Of a DNA stretch of 64,000 nucleotides, positions 33,822 to 44,991 are shown piece after piece (the stretch's first letter is position 1; each line of letters starts with the position of its first letter). A model generated the notes under the pieces. The model did no database searches. It was not told the origin of the DNA and saw nothing but the letters and a program-made list of their open reading frames with translations. Position numbers and translations under genes: made by a program. Origin of the DNA: Pseudomonas anguilliseptica (GTDB lineage Bacteria; Pseudomonadota; Gammaproteobacteria; Pseudomonadales; Pseudomonadaceae); assembly GCF_021375795.1 (NCBI RefSeq), contig NZ_JAEIOI010000001.1, forward strand, positions 124,001 through 188,000, in the 5' to 3' direction.

Positions 33822-34748
33822 TTAGCTGCTCTTGGGCAGTGGTTTGGCCACTGAACACAGGCGGATGGAGTCGGTCAGCACCTCAATCGCATTTGGCCGC
33901 GGGAAGCTGGCGCGCCAGGCAATGGCGACCGTGCGGAACGGGGCCGGTGGGCTGAGCGGTCGCACTTCGATGACGCCAGGGGCGTAGTGGTGGCTGTCAA
34001 CCGCAGAGAACGGCAGGATCGACACGCCAAGACCGGAGGCCACCATGTGGCGGATGGTTTCCAGTGAGCTGGATTCAACCGTGGTGTGCTTGGCGCTGTC
34101 TTCACCGCCCTTGCGCAGGGTTGGGCAGGCTTCCAGCACCTGGTCGCGGAAGCAGTGGCCTTCACCGAGCAGCAACAGGCTCTTGTCGTTGAGCAGTTTG
34201 GTGTCGATGGTTTCCATCGCGGCCCAAGGGTGCCCGGCCGGTAGCAGCGCGTAGAACGGCTCGTCGTACAAGGGTTTGGTCAGTACGTCGGCTTCATGGA
34301 AAGGCAGGGCGATGATGATCGCGTCCAACTCGCCGTTGCGCAGTTTGTCGCGCAGTACGTGGGTGAAGTTTTCTTCGATATACAGCGGCATCTGCGGTGC
34401 GACGCGATGCAGTTGCGGAATCAGGTGCGGGAACAGATAAGGACCGACGGTGTAGATCGCGCCGATTTTCAGGGGGGCGGCCATCTGGTTCTTGCCGGCC
34501 TGGGCCAGTTCGCGGATGCCCTGGGCCTGTTCCAGCACCTTCTGCGCCTGGGTGACAATGCCCTCGCCAACCGGGGTCAGGCGCACTGCGCTCTTGCTGC
34601 GCTCGAAGATCAGTACGCCGAGTTCATCTTCAAGCTTCTTTACCCCCACAGACAGCGTCGGCTGACTGACATGGCAGCGTTCAGCGGCGCGGCCGAAGTG
34701 CTGTTCCTGAGCGAGGGTGACTATGTAGCGCAGTTCGGTGAGGGTCAT
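33822..34748 (-). CDS. oxyR: OxyR peroxide-sensing regulator
   Basis: The 308-residue LysR-type regulator has a winged helix at 1-60 (HFGRAAERCHVSQPTLSVGV). The redox pair is at exactly the canonical positions C199 and C208 (GEGHCFRDQVLEACPT). It activates catalase and peroxidase genes after disulfide formation. The start is MTLTELRYI; a further-upstream start would add nine residues. recG follows, and a candidate OxyR-type site lies just upstream at 34793. Confidence 0.95.
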   Translation of the reverse strand: MTLTELRYIVTLAQEQHFGRAAERCHVSQPTLSVGVKKLEDELGVLIFERSKSAVRLTPVGEGIVTQAQKVLEQAQGIRELAQAGKNQMAAPLKIGAIYTVGPYLFPHLIPQLHRVAPQMPLYIEENFTHVLRDKLRNGELDAIIIALPFHEADVLTKPLYDEPFYALLPAGHPWAAMETIDTKLLNDKSLLLLGEGHCFRDQVLEACPTLRKGGEDSAKHTTVESSSLETIRHMVASGLGVSILPFSAVDSHHYAPGVIEVRPLSPPAPFRTVAIAWRASFPRPNAIEVLTDSIRLCSVAKPLPKSS

Positions 34749-34792
34749 AGTCTTTATCCATTGAGATGCAGCCAAGCATAGCGGCTGTATTC

Positions 34793-34807
34793 ATAGGAAC
34801 CAACTAT
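34793..34807. promoter_or_regulatory. ATAG-N7-CTAT site upstream of oxyR
   Basis: ATAGGAACCAACTAT fits the OxyR half-operator ATAG-N7-CTAT, 45 bases before the oxyR start. The second half-operator is not clear, though two more ATAG words lie nearby (34778, 34810). Autoregulation is possible. Confidence 0.45.
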
Positions 34808-34877
34808 TGATAGCGACCAGCCGTACTGGCGCGGGCTTATAAGGGGCTTTGACGATTGGCTACGCGTTAATGTCGCT

Positions 34878-34924
34878 TTGTGAACAGAAAATAATTGGTT
34901 ACTAATGCGCTGTGAGAATAGAAT
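34878..34924 (+). promoter_or_regulatory. nuoA: possible sigma70 promoter(s) of the nuo operon
   Basis: TTGTGA (34878) with TACTAA (34900, 16-base spacing), or TTGGTT (34895) with TAGAAT (34919, 18-base spacing), lie about 90-135 bases before nuoA. The stretch is locally AT-rich. Which one works cannot be told. Confidence 0.4.
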
Positions 34925-34967
34925 TGCGGCCATACTTGGCGGGTGCCCTTATCCGGGTTTTGCCTGC

Positions 34968-34977
34968 AACAACAAAA
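34968..34977 (+). promoter_or_regulatory. A-rich motif in the nuoA leader
   Basis: AACAACAAAA matches AAnAAnAA. It lies 36 bases before the nuoA start, further from the ribosome site than usual for Crc/Hfq control, so it is weak. Confidence 0.25.
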
Positions 34978-35012
34978 TTATAGAAGCCGTTCCTTTATCA
35001 AGGAGTACCGGC

Positions 35013-35426
35013 ATGCCTGATGCGGTAACGACCATGTCCCATAACTGGGCTTTCGCTGTTTTCCTGCTCGGGGTCTTCGGCCTCATCGCGTTCATGCTTG
35101 GCCTTTCCAGCCTGTTGGGTAGCAAAGCCTGGGGACGTAGCAAGAACGAACCTTTCGAATCCGGCATGTTGCCCGTCGGCAGCGCGCGTCTGCGCCTGTC
35201 AGCCAAATTCTATCTGGTCGCGATGCTCTTCGTGATCTTCGACGTTGAAGCCCTCTTTCTCTTCGCTTGGGCAGTTTCGGTGCGCGAAAGCGGCTGGGCT
35301 GGCCTGATCGAGGCTACAGTCTTTATAGCAATTCTGTTGGCAGGTCTTGTCTACCTTTGGCGGATCGGGGCGCTCGACTGGGCACCTCAGGGACGTCGCG
35401 AGCGGCAGGCGAAGCTAAAACAATGA
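35013..35426 (+). CDS. nuoA: NADH-quinone oxidoreductase subunit A
   Basis: The 137-residue membrane-arm subunit has three helices (about 10-32, 67-90 and 95-117) and the conserved [20 protein letters not shown] and [12 protein letters not shown] segments. It helps form the quinone cavity between the arms. The AGGAG site seven bases before ATG 35013 decides the start. It is the first gene of nuoA-N. Confidence 0.95.
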   Translation: MPDAVTTMSHNWAFAVFLLGVFGLIAFMLGLSSLLGSKAWGRSKNEPFESGMLPVGSARLRLSAKFYLVAMLFVIFDVEALFLFAWAVSVRESGWAGLIEATVFIAILLAGLVYLWRIGALDWAPQGRRERQAKLKQ

Positions 35427-35436
35427 GGCTTTGGCA

Positions 35437-36114
35437 ATGCATTACAAACTTACTCGGATCGATCCGGATGCGCCGAATGAGCACTATCCGGTCGGCGAGC
35501 GGGAGACTGTTTCCGACCCGCTGCTAGACGATCAAGTCCACAAAAATATCTACATGGGCAAACTTGCCGATGTGCTCAATGGTGCAGTGAACTGGGGGCG
35601 CAAGAACTCCCTGTGGCCGTACAACTTCGGCCTGTCCTGCTGCTATGTGGAAATGACCACCGCCTTTACTGCGCCGCACGACGTTGCGCGGTTTGGTGCG
35701 GAAGTGATTCGAGCCTCCCCACGCCAGGCGGACTTCATGGTCATCGCCGGCACCTGCTTTATCAAGATGGCTCCGGTCATCCAGCGCCTGTACGAGCAGA
35801 TGCTGGAACCCAAGTGGGTGATCTCGATGGGCTCCTGCGCCAACTCTGGCGGCATGTACGACATCTACTCTGTGGTCCAGGGTGTCGACAAGTTCCTCCC
35901 GGTCGACGTCTATATTCCCGGTTGCCCGCCGCGCCCCGAGGCGTTTCTGCAAGGCTTGATGCTGCTGCAGGAATCCATCGGTCAGGAGCGCCGCCCGCTG
36001 TCCTGGGTGGTCGGTGATCAGGGGGTTTACCGTGCCGACATGCCTTCGCAGAAAGAACAGCGCCGCGAGCAACGCATCGCCGTGACCAATCTGCGCAGCC
36101 CCGACGAAGTGTGA
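35437..36114 (+). CDS. nuoB: NADH-quinone oxidoreductase subunit B
   Basis: The 225-residue subunit carries cluster N2, next to the quinone. The four cysteine ligands are the tandem pair in [10 protein letters not shown], the one in [10 protein letters not shown] and the one in PGCPPRPEA. The start is ATG 35437 ([10 protein letters not shown]), ten bases after the nuoA stop; a TTG six bases earlier also reads in frame. Confidence 0.96.
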   Translation: MHYKLTRIDPDAPNEHYPVGERETVSDPLLDDQVHKNIYMGKLADVLNGAVNWGRKNSLWPYNFGLSCCYVEMTTAFTAPHDVARFGAEVIRASPRQADFMVIAGTCFIKMAPVIQRLYEQMLEPKWVISMGSCANSGGMYDIYSVVQGVDKFLPVDVYIPGCPPRPEAFLQGLMLLQESIGQERRPLSWVVGDQGVYRADMPSQKEQRREQRIAVTNLRSPDEV

Positions 36115-36170
36115 GCCTGGGCTCGGTTGAGCCCGCCTACTGACGCCGTTGACCGATAGCGATCGAGACC

Positions 36171-37952
36171 ATGACTGCAGACAGCATTCTGTCCATACCG
36201 CCGTACAAGGCTGACGACCAAGATGTGGTCGTCGAACTGAATTCCCGTTTTGGCGCCGAGGCCTTTACCGTACAGAGCACCCGTACCGGTATGCCGGTGC
36301 TGTGGGTGGCTCGTGATCGTCTGATCAACGTGCTGACCTTCCTGCGCAACCTGCCGCGCCCCTACGTCATGCTGTATGACCTGCATGGTGTCGACGAGCG
36401 CCTGCGCACCCAGCGACGCGGCCTGCCGGGCGCGGACTTCACGGTGTTCTATCACCTGATGTCGCTGGAGCGAAACAGCGACATCATGATCAAAGTCGCG
36501 TTGAAAGAAAGCGACCTCAATGTCCCTACCGTTACCGGTATCTGGCCCAATGCCAACTGGTACGAGCGTGAAGTATGGGACCTCTACGGCATCACATTTA
36601 ATGGTCACCCGCATCTGAGCCGCATCATGATGCCGCCGACCTGGGAAGGTCACCCGCTGCGCAAGGATTACCCGGCGCGCGCCACTGAGTTTGATCCGTT
36701 TAGTCTGACCCTGGCCAAACAGCAGCACGAAGAAGAAGCGGCGCGTTTCAAGCCGGAAGACTGGGGCATGAAACGCGGCAGCGAGCATGAGGACTACATG
36801 TTCCTCAACCTCGGTCCCAACCACCCTTCGGCGCACGGTGCCTTTCGCATCATCCTGCAACTGGACGGCGAAGAGATCGTCGATTGCGTACCGGAAATCG
36901 GTTACCACCACCGTGGTGCCGAGAAGATGGCCGAACGCCAGAGCTGGCACAGTTTTATTCCCTACACCGACCGCATCGACTACCTCGGCGGGGTGATGAA
37001 CAACCTGCCGTACGTGCTGGCGGTGGAAAAACTCGCGGGCATCACCGTGCCGCAACGGGTCGACGTGATTCGCATCATGCTGGCCGAGTTCTTCCGCATC
37101 ACCAGTCACCTGCTGTTCCTCGGTACCTATATCCAGGACGTCGGCGCGATGACGCCGGTGTTCTTCACCTTCACCGACCGCCAGCGCGCCTACAAGGTGA
37201 TCGAAGCCATCACCGGTTTCCGCCTGCACCCGGCCTGGTACCGTATTGGCGGTGTGGCCCATGACCTGCCGCGCGGCTGGGACAAACTGGTCAAGGAGTT
37301 CGTTGACTGGCTGCCCAAGCGCCTCGACGAGTACGAAAAAGCGGCGCTGAAGAACAGCATCCTCAAGGCGCGGACCATTGGTGTGGCGCAATACAACACC
37401 AAGGAAGCGCTGGAGTGGGGCACCACGGGTGCTGGCCTGCGTGCGACGGGCTGCGACTTCGACCTGCGTAAGGCGCGGCCGTATTCCGGTTATGAGAACT
37501 TCGAATTTGAAGTGCCGCTGGCTGCCAATGGCGATGCCTATGACCGCTGCATGGTGCGTGTGGAAGAGATGCGTCAGAGCATCAAGATCATCGATCAGTG
37601 CCTGCGCAATATGCCGGAAGGCCCGTACAAGGCCGATCATCCGCTGACCACGCCGCCGCCAAAAGAGCGCACGCTGCAGCACATCGAAACCCTGATCACC
37701 CACTTCCTGCAAGTTTCCTGGGGCCCGGTCATGCCGGCCAACGAGAGCTTGCAGATGATCGAGGCGACCAAGGGCATCAACAGCTACTACCTGACCAGCG
37801 ACGGCAGCACCATGAGCTACCGCACGCGCATTCGCACGCCGAGCTTCCCGCACCTGCAGCAGATCCCTTCGGTGATCCGCGGCAGCATGGTGGCCGACTT
37901 GATCGCGTACCTGGGCAGTATCGACTTTGTTATGGCTGACGTGGACCGCTGA
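36171..37952 (+). CDS. nuoC: NADH-quinone oxidoreductase subunits C and D, fused
   Basis: The product is 593 residues. The NuoC part (1-190) includes [18 protein letters not shown]. The NuoD part (about 205-593) includes [15 protein letters not shown], which lines the quinone site, [14 protein letters not shown] and the C-terminal [17 protein letters not shown]. Fusion of C and D is normal in gamma-proteobacteria. Together they form the hydrophilic quinone module. It is two bases ahead of nuoE. Confidence 0.96.
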   Translation: MTADSILSIPPYKADDQDVVVELNSRFGAEAFTVQSTRTGMPVLWVARDRLINVLTFLRNLPRPYVMLYDLHGVDERLRTQRRGLPGADFTVFYHLMSLERNSDIMIKVALKESDLNVPTVTGIWPNANWYEREVWDLYGITFNGHPHLSRIMMPPTWEGHPLRKDYPARATEFDPFSLTLAKQQHEEEAARFKPEDWGMKRGSEHEDYMFLNLGPNHPSAHGAFRIILQLDGEEIVDCVPEIGYHHRGAEKMAERQSWHSFIPYTDRIDYLGGVMNNLPYVLAVEKLAGITVPQRVDVIRIMLAEFFRITSHLLFLGTYIQDVGAMTPVFFTFTDRQRAYKVIEAITGFRLHPAWYRIGGVAHDLPRGWDKLVKEFVDWLPKRLDEYEKAALKNSILKARTIGVAQYNTKEALEWGTTGAGLRATGCDFDLRKARPYSGYENFEFEVPLAANGDAYDRCMVRVEEMRQSIKIIDQCLRNMPEGPYKADHPLTTPPPKERTLQHIETLITHFLQVSWGPVMPANESLQMIEATKGINSYYLTSDGSTMSYRTRIRTPSFPHLQQIPSVIRGSMVADLIAYLGSIDFVMADVDR

Positions 37953-37954
37953 TC

Positions 37955-38449
37955 ATGAGCACGCTAATCCAGACTGATCGTTTCACCCTCAGCGCAAGCG
38001 AACGCTCGGCCATCGAGCATGAGATGCACCACTACGAAGACCCGCGCGCGGCCTCCATCGAAGCGCTGAAGATCGTGCAGAAGGCCCGTGGCTGGGTGCC
38101 TGATGGTGCCGCCGATGCGATTGGCGAAATCCTTGGCATTCCTGCCAGCGACGTCGAAGGCGTGGCCACCTTCTATAGTCAGATTTTCCGTCAGCCGGTG
38201 GGCCGTCACATCATCCGCGTCTGCGACAGCATGACCTGTTACGTCGGCGGCCACGAAGGCGTGCTCGCTGGCATCAAGGCGCAACTCGGCATCGTCCCCG
38301 GGCAGACCACTGCCGACGGCCGTTTTACCCTGCTGCCGGTGTGCTGCCTGGGCAACTGCGACAAGGCGCCGGCGGTGATGATCGATGACGACACCTTCGG
38401 CAACCTGAATGCCGATGGCGTGGCTCAACTGCTGGAGGCCTACGTATGA
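37955..38449 (+). CDS. nuoE: NADH-quinone oxidoreductase subunit E
   Basis: The 164-residue thioredoxin-like subunit carries the 2Fe-2S cluster N1a, with ligands in [11 protein letters not shown] and [11 protein letters not shown]. It is part of the NADH-oxidising tip with NuoF and NuoG. Its stop overlaps the nuoF start by four bases (ATGA), so translation is coupled. Confidence 0.95.
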   Translation: MSTLIQTDRFTLSASERSAIEHEMHHYEDPRAASIEALKIVQKARGWVPDGAADAIGEILGIPASDVEGVATFYSQIFRQPVGRHIIRVCDSMTCYVGGHEGVLAGIKAQLGIVPGQTTADGRFTLLPVCCLGNCDKAPAVMIDDDTFGNLNADGVAQLLEAYV

Positions 38450-39801
38450 GCATCAAAACGCTGACCTCCATTGGTCCGGCTAACCGTATTGCCCGCAGCG
38501 AAGAGACTCATCCGCTGACCTGGCGTCTGCGCGACGATGCCCAGCCGGTGTGGCTGGAGGAATACCAGCAGAAGAATGGTTACGCCGCAGCGCGCAAAGC
38601 CCTGGCCGAAATGGCCCAGGCCGATATCGTGCAGACGGTGAAAGATTCCGGCCTCAAGGGCCGTGGTGGTGCCGGCTTTCCCACCGGGGTGAAGTGGGGT
38701 CTGATGCCCGCCGACGAATCCATGAACATCCGCTATCTGCTGTGCAACGCGGATGAAATGGAGCCCAACACCTGGAAGGACCGCATGCTGATGGAGCAGC
38801 TGCCGCACCTGTTGGTGGAAGGCATGCTGATCAGTGCGCGTGCGCTGAAAGCCTATCGCGGCTACATCTTCCTGCGTGGCGAGTATGTCGACGCTGCCGC
38901 CAACCTCAACCGCGCCATCGAGGAAGCCAAGGCCGCCGGCCTGCTGGGCAAGAATATCCTCGGTAGCGGGTTCGATTTTGAGCTGTTCGTGCACACCGGT
39001 GCCGGCCGCTACATCTGTGGTGAAGAAACTGCGCTGATCAACTCCCTTGAAGGTCGCCGCGCCAACCCGCGTGCCAAACCGCCTTTCCCGGCTGCCGTTG
39101 GGGTGTGGGGCAAGCCGACCTGTGTGAACAACGTCGAGACCCTGTGCAACGTGCCGGCCATCGTTGGCAACGGCGTGGACTGGTACAAGAGCCTGGCTCG
39201 CGAAGGCAGTGAAGATCACGGCACCAAGCTGATGGGGTTCTCCGGCAAGGTGAAGAACCCTGGTTTGTGGGAGCTGCCTTTCGGCATTCCGGCCCGCGAG
39301 CTGTTTGAGGACTACGCCGGCGGCATGCGTGACGGCTACAAGCTGAAATGCTGGCAGCCTGGCGGTGCCGGCACCGGCTTCCTGCTCCCCGAGCACCTTG
39401 ATGCGCTGATGTATGCCGGCGGTATCGGCAAGGTCGGTACGCGTATGGGCACTGGCCTGGCGCTGGCGGTGGACGACAGCATCAGCATGGTCTCGCTGCT
39501 GCGCAATATGGAAGAGTTCTTCGCCCGCGAGTCCTGTGGCTGGTGCACACCCTGCCGCGACGGCCTGCCGTGGAGCGTGAAGATCCTCCGCGCGCTGGAG
39601 CGCAAGCAGGGCACTGCCGAGGACATTCAGACCCTGCTGGGGCTGGTCAACTTCCTCGGTCCCGGCAAGACCTTCTGCGCCCATGCACCGGGTGCCGTTG
39701 AGCCGCTGGGCAGTGCGATCAAGTATTTCCGTTCGGAGTTCGAGGCTGGCGTGGCCAGTTCGGCGGCTTCGACACCGACGGGGCAATTCGTCCCCGCGTG
39801 A
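38446..39801 (+). CDS. nuoF: NADH-quinone oxidoreductase subunit F
   Basis: The 451-residue subunit binds NADH and FMN and holds cluster N3. [17 protein letters not shown] and the [12 protein letters not shown] region form the nucleotide sites. [11 protein letters not shown] plus a downstream Cys ([10 protein letters not shown]) bind the 4Fe-4S cluster. The 94-base gap to nuoG is the longest within the operon, and I see no separate promoter in it. Confidence 0.96.
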   Translation: MSIKTLTSIGPANRIARSEETHPLTWRLRDDAQPVWLEEYQQKNGYAAARKALAEMAQADIVQTVKDSGLKGRGGAGFPTGVKWGLMPADESMNIRYLLCNADEMEPNTWKDRMLMEQLPHLLVEGMLISARALKAYRGYIFLRGEYVDAAANLNRAIEEAKAAGLLGKNILGSGFDFELFVHTGAGRYICGEETALINSLEGRRANPRAKPPFPAAVGVWGKPTCVNNVETLCNVPAIVGNGVDWYKSLAREGSEDHGTKLMGFSGKVKNPGLWELPFGIPARELFEDYAGGMRDGYKLKCWQPGGAGTGFLLPEHLDALMYAGGIGKVGTRMGTGLALAVDDSISMVSLLRNMEEFFARESCGWCTPCRDGLPWSVKILRALERKQGTAEDIQTLLGLVNFLGPGKTFCAHAPGAVEPLGSAIKYFRSEFEAGVASSAASTPTGQFVPA

Positions 39802-39895
39802 AGTTAGCGTTGCGGCGGCCACTGACCTGGCCCCGCAGCACACCGTGATTCCATTAGCCAAGCCTGCTTCGGTGGGCAAAGAAGAAACCTGAACC

Positions 39896-42616
39896 ATGGC
39901 CACTATCCACGTAGACGGCAAAGATTTCGAAGTCGATGGGGCGGACAACCTGCTGCAGGCCTGCCTGTCCCTGGGTCTCGATATCCCTTACTTCTGCTGG
40001 CACCCTGCGCTCGGTAGCGTCGGTGCCTGCCGCCAGTGTGCGGTGAAGCAGTACAACGATGAAAACGACACCCGTGGGCGCATCGTCATGTCGTGCATGA
40101 CGCCGGCCGCTGACAACACCTGGATCAGCATCGACGATGAAGAATCCAAGGCGTTCCGCGCCAGCGTTGTCGAGTGGCTGATGACCAACCACCCGCACGA
40201 TTGTCCGGTGTGCGAGGAGGGCGGTCACTGTCACCTGCAGGACATGACGGTGATGACCGGCCACAACCAGCGCCGTTATCGCTTCAGCAAACGCACTCAC
40301 CAGAACCAGCAACTCGGCCCGTTCATTTCCCATGAGATGAACCGCTGCATCGCCTGCTACCGCTGCGTGCGTTACTACAAGGACTACGCCGGCGGCACCG
40401 ACCTCGGGGTGTATGGCGCGCACGACAACGTGTACTTCGGCCGTGTCGAAGATGGTGTGCTGGAAAGCGAGTTCTCCGGCAACCTGGTCGAGGTCTGCCC
40501 GACCGGTGTGTTCACCGACAAGACTCACTCCGAACGCTACAACCGCAAGTGGGACATGCAGTTCGCCCCGAGCATCTGCCATGGCTGCGCCAGCGGCTGC
40601 AACACCAGCCCAGGCGAGCGCTATGGCGAACTGCGGCGCATCGAAAACCGTTTCAACGGTGATGTGAACCAGTATTTCCTCTGTGACCGTGGCCGCTTCG
40701 GCTACGGCTACGTCAACCGCAGTGACCGTCCGCGTCAGCCGCTGCTGCTGAATAGTAACGGTGGCGAGAAACTCGGCATCGATGCCGCGCTGGACAAGGC
40801 CGCCGAGCTGCTCAAGGGCAAACGTGTCATCGGTATCGGTTCGCCACGCGCCAGCCTGGAAAGCAACTTCGCCCTGCGCGAACTGGTCGGCGAAGCCAAT
40901 TTCTACTCCGGTATCGCTGCTGGCGAGCTGGAGAATATCCGCCTGATCCGCGACATTCTGCAAAATGGCCCGCTGCCGGTGCCGACCCTGCGCGAGGTGG
41001 AAAACCATGATGCGGTGTTCGTCCTCGGTGAAGACCTGACCCAGACCGCCGCGCGTCTGGCCCTGGCCCTGCGCCAGGCGGTCAAAGGTAAAGCCACGGA
41101 AATCGCCGCTGCGGCGAAGATTCAGGACTGGCACATGGCGGCGGTGCAAAACGTCGCGCAGGACGCCCTCAACCCGCTGTTTATCGCCAGCGTCACTGCC
41201 ACTCGCCTGGATGATGTGGCCGAAGCCTGTGTGCATGCCGCACCCGCCGATCTGGCCCGTATCGGTTTCGCCGTGGCCCATGCCATCGACCCGAGTGCAC
41301 CGGCTGTAAACGGCCTGGATGGCGATGCTGCCGAGTTGGTGCAACTGATTGCCGATGCCCTGCTCAATGCCAAGCGTCCGCTGATCGTCTCCGGTGCCTC
41401 GTTGGGTGAGAAGAGCCTGATCGAGGCCGCCGCCAATATCGCCAGTGCGCTGAAGAATCGCGAAAAGAACGCCTCCATCAGCCTGGTGGTGCCGGAAGCC
41501 AACAGCATGGGCCTGGCCCTGCTGGGTGGCGAGTCCGTTGATGTGGCGCTGCAGGCGCTGACGTCCGGCCAGGCCGATGCCGTGATTGTGCTGGAGAATG
41601 ACCTGTACCGCCGCGCCGATGCGGTCCAGGTTGATGCCGCATTGGCGGCCGCCCAGCTGGTGATCGTCGCTGACCATCAGCACACCGCCACCAGCGAAAA
41701 AGCCCACCTGCTGCTGCCGGTGGCCAGCTTCGCCGAAGGCGATGGCACCCTGGTCAGCTTCGAAGGCCGCGCCCAGCGCTTCTTCCAGGTGTTCGAACCG
41801 AGCTACTACGACGCCAATATCCTGATTCGTGAGGGCTGGCGCTGGCTGCATGCCCTGCACAGTACCATTCAGGGCAAGCCGCTCGACTGGACCCAACTGG
41901 ATGCGGTGACCGCTGCCGTTGCTGCCAGCAACAGCTTGCTGGCACGTATCGGCGAAGCCGCGCCCAACGCCACTTTCCGTATCAAGGGCCTCAAGCTGGC
42001 GCGCGAGCCGCACCGTTACAGCGGGCGTACCGCCATGCGCGCCAATATCAGCGTGCATGAGCCGCGTCAGCCGCAGGATCAGGACTCGGCCTTTGCCTTC
42101 TCCATGGAAGGCTATGCCGGCAGCAAGGAAGATCGTCAGCAGATTCCGTTCGCTTGGTCGCCAGGCTGGAACTCGCCGCAAGCCTGGAACAAGTTCCAGG
42201 ACGAAGTCGGCGGCCACCTGCGTGCCGGTGATCCGGGCGTGCGCCTGCTGGAAGCCCAAGGCAGCGTGCTGCCCTGGTTCAGCGTACCGGCGGCCTTCAA
42301 CCCGGCGCCGGGCACCCTGCAGGCTGTGGCCTTGCATCACCTGTTCGGCAGTGAGGAAACCTCCGCCGGTGCCGCGCCACTGCAAGAGCGTATCCCAGCG
42401 GCTTATGCGCTGCTGGCCAAGGTCGAAGCGGATCGTCTGGGTGTGAATGACGGTGCGCTGCTCAGCCTGACGGTCGCCGGACAGACCTTGCGTCTGCCAT
42501 TGCAGATCACCGAAGAGCTGGCCATCGGTGTCGTCGGCTTGCCTGTCGGCCTGGCAGGTATCCCGGCGCAGGTCGTCGGTGCCGTGGTCACCCGCATTGA
42601 GGAGGCCGCGCAATGA
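39896..42616 (+). CDS. nuoG: NADH-quinone oxidoreductase subunit G
   Basis: The 906-residue largest subunit has an N-terminal 2Fe-2S domain ([19 protein letters not shown]), a His-Cys3 cluster region ([17 protein letters not shown]), a further 4Fe-4S pair ([18 protein letters not shown]) and the extra N7-cluster motif CHGCASGCN typical of E. coli-like NuoG. A molybdopterin-type domain without cofactor follows. The stop overlaps the nuoH start by four bases. Confidence 0.95.
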   Translation: MATIHVDGKDFEVDGADNLLQACLSLGLDIPYFCWHPALGSVGACRQCAVKQYNDENDTRGRIVMSCMTPAADNTWISIDDEESKAFRASVVEWLMTNHPHDCPVCEEGGHCHLQDMTVMTGHNQRRYRFSKRTHQNQQLGPFISHEMNRCIACYRCVRYYKDYAGGTDLGVYGAHDNVYFGRVEDGVLESEFSGNLVEVCPTGVFTDKTHSERYNRKWDMQFAPSICHGCASGCNTSPGERYGELRRIENRFNGDVNQYFLCDRGRFGYGYVNRSDRPRQPLLLNSNGGEKLGIDAALDKAAELLKGKRVIGIGSPRASLESNFALRELVGEANFYSGIAAGELENIRLIRDILQNGPLPVPTLREVENHDAVFVLGEDLTQTAARLALALRQAVKGKATEIAAAAKIQDWHMAAVQNVAQDALNPLFIASVTATRLDDVAEACVHAAPADLARIGFAVAHAIDPSAPAVNGLDGDAAELVQLIADALLNAKRPLIVSGASLGEKSLIEAAANIASALKNREKNASISLVVPEANSMGLALLGGESVDVALQALTSGQADAVIVLENDLYRRADAVQVDAALAAAQLVIVADHQHTATSEKAHLLLPVASFAEGDGTLVSFEGRAQRFFQVFEPSYYDANILIREGWRWLHALHSTIQGKPLDWTQLDAVTAAVAASNSLLARIGEAAPNATFRIKGLKLAREPHRYSGRTAMRANISVHEPRQPQDQDSAFAFSMEGYAGSKEDRQQIPFAWSPGWNSPQAWNKFQDEVGGHLRAGDPGVRLLEAQGSVLPWFSVPAAFNPAPGTLQAVALHHLFGSEETSAGAAPLQERIPAAYALLAKVEADRLGVNDGALLSLTVAGQTLRLPLQITEELAIGVVGLPVGLAGIPAQVVGAVVTRIEEAAQ

Positions 42617-43605
42617 GCTGGCTGACGCCTGATGTGCTGGATGTGCTGATCGCCGTACTCAAGGCCATCGTGATTCTGCTGGTGGTAGTGATCTGCGGCG
42701 CGCTGCTGAGCTTTGTCGAGCGCCGTCTGCTGGGCTGGTGGCAGGACCGTTACGGCCCCAACCGGGTCGGGCCGTTCGGCATGTTTCAGATCGCTGCGGA
42801 CATGATCAAGATGTTCTTCAAGGAGGACTGGACGCCACCGTTCGCCGACAAGTTCATCTTTATCCTGGCGCCGATGATTGCGTTCTCGGCCATGCTGATC
42901 GCTTTTGCGATCATCCCGATCACCCCGACCTGGGGCGTGGCAGACCTGAACATCGGCATCCTGTTCTTCTTCGCCATGGCCGGTTTGTCGGTGTACGCGG
43001 TGCTGTTCGCCGGCTGGGCCAGTAACAACAAGTTCGCCCTGCTCGGTGCGCTGCGCGCCTCGGCACAGACGGTGTCCTACGAGGTGTTCCTGGCGTTGGC
43101 GCTGATGGGCGTGGTGGCGCAGGTTGGCTCCTTCAACATGCGCGATATCGTCGATTACCAGGCCGAGAATCTGTGGTTCATCATTCCGCAGTTCTTTGGC
43201 TTCTGTACCTTCTTTATCGCTGCCGTCGCCGTGACCCACCGTCACCCGTTCGACCAGCCGGAAGCGGAGCAGGAGCTGGCTGACGGTTACCACATCGAAT
43301 ATGCCGGGATGAAATGGGGCATGTTCTTCGTCGGTGAATACGTGGCCATCGTCACGGTGTCGGCGTTGCTGGTGACCCTGTTCTTCGGTGGCTGGCACGG
43401 CCCGTTCGGCCTTCTGCCGCAGATTCCGTTCTTCTGGTTCGCCCTGAAGACCTGCTTCTTCATCATGATCTTCATCCTGTTGCGCGCCTCGATTCCGCGG
43501 CCACGGTATGACCAGGTCATGGCGTTCAGCTGGAAGTTCTGCCTGCCGCTGACCCTGATCAACCTGCTGGTGACCGGCGCATTCGTGCTGGCCGCGGCCC
43601 AGTAA
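42613..43605 (+). CDS. nuoH: NADH-quinone oxidoreductase subunit H
   Basis: The 330-residue membrane subunit has eight to nine helices and forms the quinone chamber with NuoB and NuoD. Conserved are the loop [20 protein letters not shown] and the charged [26 protein letters not shown] site follows its stop, ahead of nuoI. Confidence 0.96.
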   Translation: MSWLTPDVLDVLIAVLKAIVILLVVVICGALLSFVERRLLGWWQDRYGPNRVGPFGMFQIAADMIKMFFKEDWTPPFADKFIFILAPMIAFSAMLIAFAIIPITPTWGVADLNIGILFFFAMAGLSVYAVLFAGWASNNKFALLGALRASAQTVSYEVFLALALMGVVAQVGSFNMRDIVDYQAENLWFIIPQFFGFCTFFIAAVAVTHRHPFDQPEAEQELADGYHIEYAGMKWGMFFVGEYVAIVTVSALLVTLFFGGWHGPFGLLPQIPFFWFALKTCFFIMIFILLRASIPRPRYDQVMAFSWKFCLPLTLINLLVTGAFVLAAAQ

Positions 43606-43618
43606 GGAGAACCACAGA

Positions 43619-44167
43619 ATGTTCAAATACATATGGGATGTGCTGGTCGGTACCGGCACTCAACTGCGCAGCCTGGCGATGGTATTCAGCCATGGCTTCC
43701 GCAAGCGCGACACCCTGCAGTACCCGGAAGAAGCCGTGTACCTGCCGCCGCGCTACCGTGGCCGCATCGTCCTGACCCGCGACCCCGATGGCGAAGAGCG
43801 CTGCGTGGCCTGCAACCTGTGTGCAGTGGCCTGCCCGGTGGGCTGCATCTCGTTGCAGAAGGCGGAAACCCCGGATGGCCGCTGGTACCCGGATTTCTTC
43901 CGCATCAACTTCTCGCGCTGCATCTTCTGCGGCCTGTGCGAGGAAGCCTGCCCGACCACGGCGATTCAGCTCACCCCGGATTTCGAGATGGGCGAGTTCA
44001 AGCGCCAGGATCTGGTGTACGAGAAGGAAGACCTGCTGATCAGCGGTCCGGGCAAGAACCCGGATTACAACTTCTACCGCGTTGCCGGCATGGCCATTGC
44101 CGGCAAACCGAAAGGCGCGGCGCAGAATGAAGCTGAACCGATCAACGTCAAAGGCCTGCTGCCCTAA
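43619..44167 (+). CDS. nuoI: NADH-quinone oxidoreductase subunit I
   Basis: The 182-residue peripheral subunit has two 4Fe-4S ferredoxin motifs, [15 protein letters not shown] and [13 protein letters not shown] (clusters N6a and N6b), that pass electrons to N2 in NuoB. An amphipathic N-terminus contacts the membrane. The ribosome site is AAGGAGAA. Confidence 0.96.
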   Translation: MFKYIWDVLVGTGTQLRSLAMVFSHGFRKRDTLQYPEEAVYLPPRYRGRIVLTRDPDGEERCVACNLCAVACPVGCISLQKAETPDGRWYPDFFRINFSRCIFCGLCEEACPTTAIQLTPDFEMGEFKRQDLVYEKEDLLISGPGKNPDYNFYRVAGMAIAGKPKGAAQNEAEPINVKGLLP

Positions 44168-44176
44168 GGAGGGGAC

Positions 44177-44686
44177 ATGGAATTCGCGTTCTACCTCGCC
44201 GCCGGCGTTGCCGTGGCGTCTACGTTCAGGGTCATCACCGCGAGCAATCCGGTGCATGCTCTGCTGTACCTGATCCTATCGCTGCTGGCGGTGGCGATGA
44301 CCTTCTTCGCCCTCGGTGCGCCCTTTGCCGGCGCCCTGGAGATCATCGTATATGCCGGCGCGATCATGGTGTTGTTCGTCTTCGTGGTGATGATGCTCAA
44401 CCTCGGCCCGGCTGCGGTCGAGCAGGAGCGTAAGTGGCTGACGCCCGGTATCTGGTTTGGGCCGTCGCTGCTTGCGGCGCTGCTGCTGGGTCAGTTGCTG
44501 TATGTGCTGTTCGAGTCGCCCAGTGGCGCGGCATTGGGTTTGCAGACTGTTGATGCCAAGGCCGTCGGTGTCGCGCTGTACGGCCCTTACCTGCTGGTGG
44601 TCGAGCTGGCCTCGATGCTGCTGCTCGGCGCATTGGTCGCGGCCTATCACCTCGGGCGTCACGATGCCAAGGAGCCAACCGCATGA
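44177..44686 (+). CDS. nuoJ: NADH-quinone oxidoreductase subunit J
   Basis: The 169-residue subunit has five membrane helices. The typical [20 protein letters not shown] and [20 protein letters not shown] contain the pi-bulge helix important for coupling. The stop overlaps the nuoK start by four bases. Confidence 0.95.
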   Translation: MEFAFYLAAGVAVASTFRVITASNPVHALLYLILSLLAVAMTFFALGAPFAGALEIIVYAGAIMVLFVFVVMMLNLGPAAVEQERKWLTPGIWFGPSLLAALLLGQLLYVLFESPSGAALGLQTVDAKAVGVALYGPYLLVVELASMLLLGALVAAYHLGRHDAKEPTA

Positions 44687-44991
44687 ATGCGATTCCCATG
44701 GAGCACGGCCTGGCACTGGCCGGCGTGCTGTTCAGCCTGGGCCTGATTGGCCTGATGGTGCGACGCAACATCCTCTTCGTGCTGATGAGCCTGGAAGTGA
44801 TGATGAACGCCACCGCCCTGGCCTTTATCGTGGCCGGCAGCCGTTGGGCTCAGCCTGACGGCCAGGTGATGTTCATTCTGGTGATCACCCTGGCGGCCGC
44901 CGAAGCCAGTATTGGCCTGGCGATCCTGTTGCAGCTGTATCGCCGCTTCAACACCCTCGATGTCGACGCTGCCAGCGAGATGCGCGGATGA
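44683..44991 (+). CDS. nuoK: NADH-quinone oxidoreductase subunit K
   Basis: The 102-residue subunit has three helices. Conserved membrane glutamates lie in [15 protein letters not shown] and [14 protein letters not shown] and take part in proton translocation. A second in-frame ATG at 44698 is possible, but the usual length supports 44683. It overlaps nuoL by four bases. Confidence 0.95.
   Translation: MNAIPMEHGLALAGVLFSLGLIGLMVRRNILFVLMSLEVMMNATALAFIVAGSRWAQPDGQVMFILVITLAAAEASIGLAILLQLYRRFNTLDVDAASEMRG

Noticed and set aside
39854-42613. A 919-codon open frame antisense to nuoG
   Set aside because: It mirrors nuoG exactly and has no recognisable motif; it arises from high GC at third positions.
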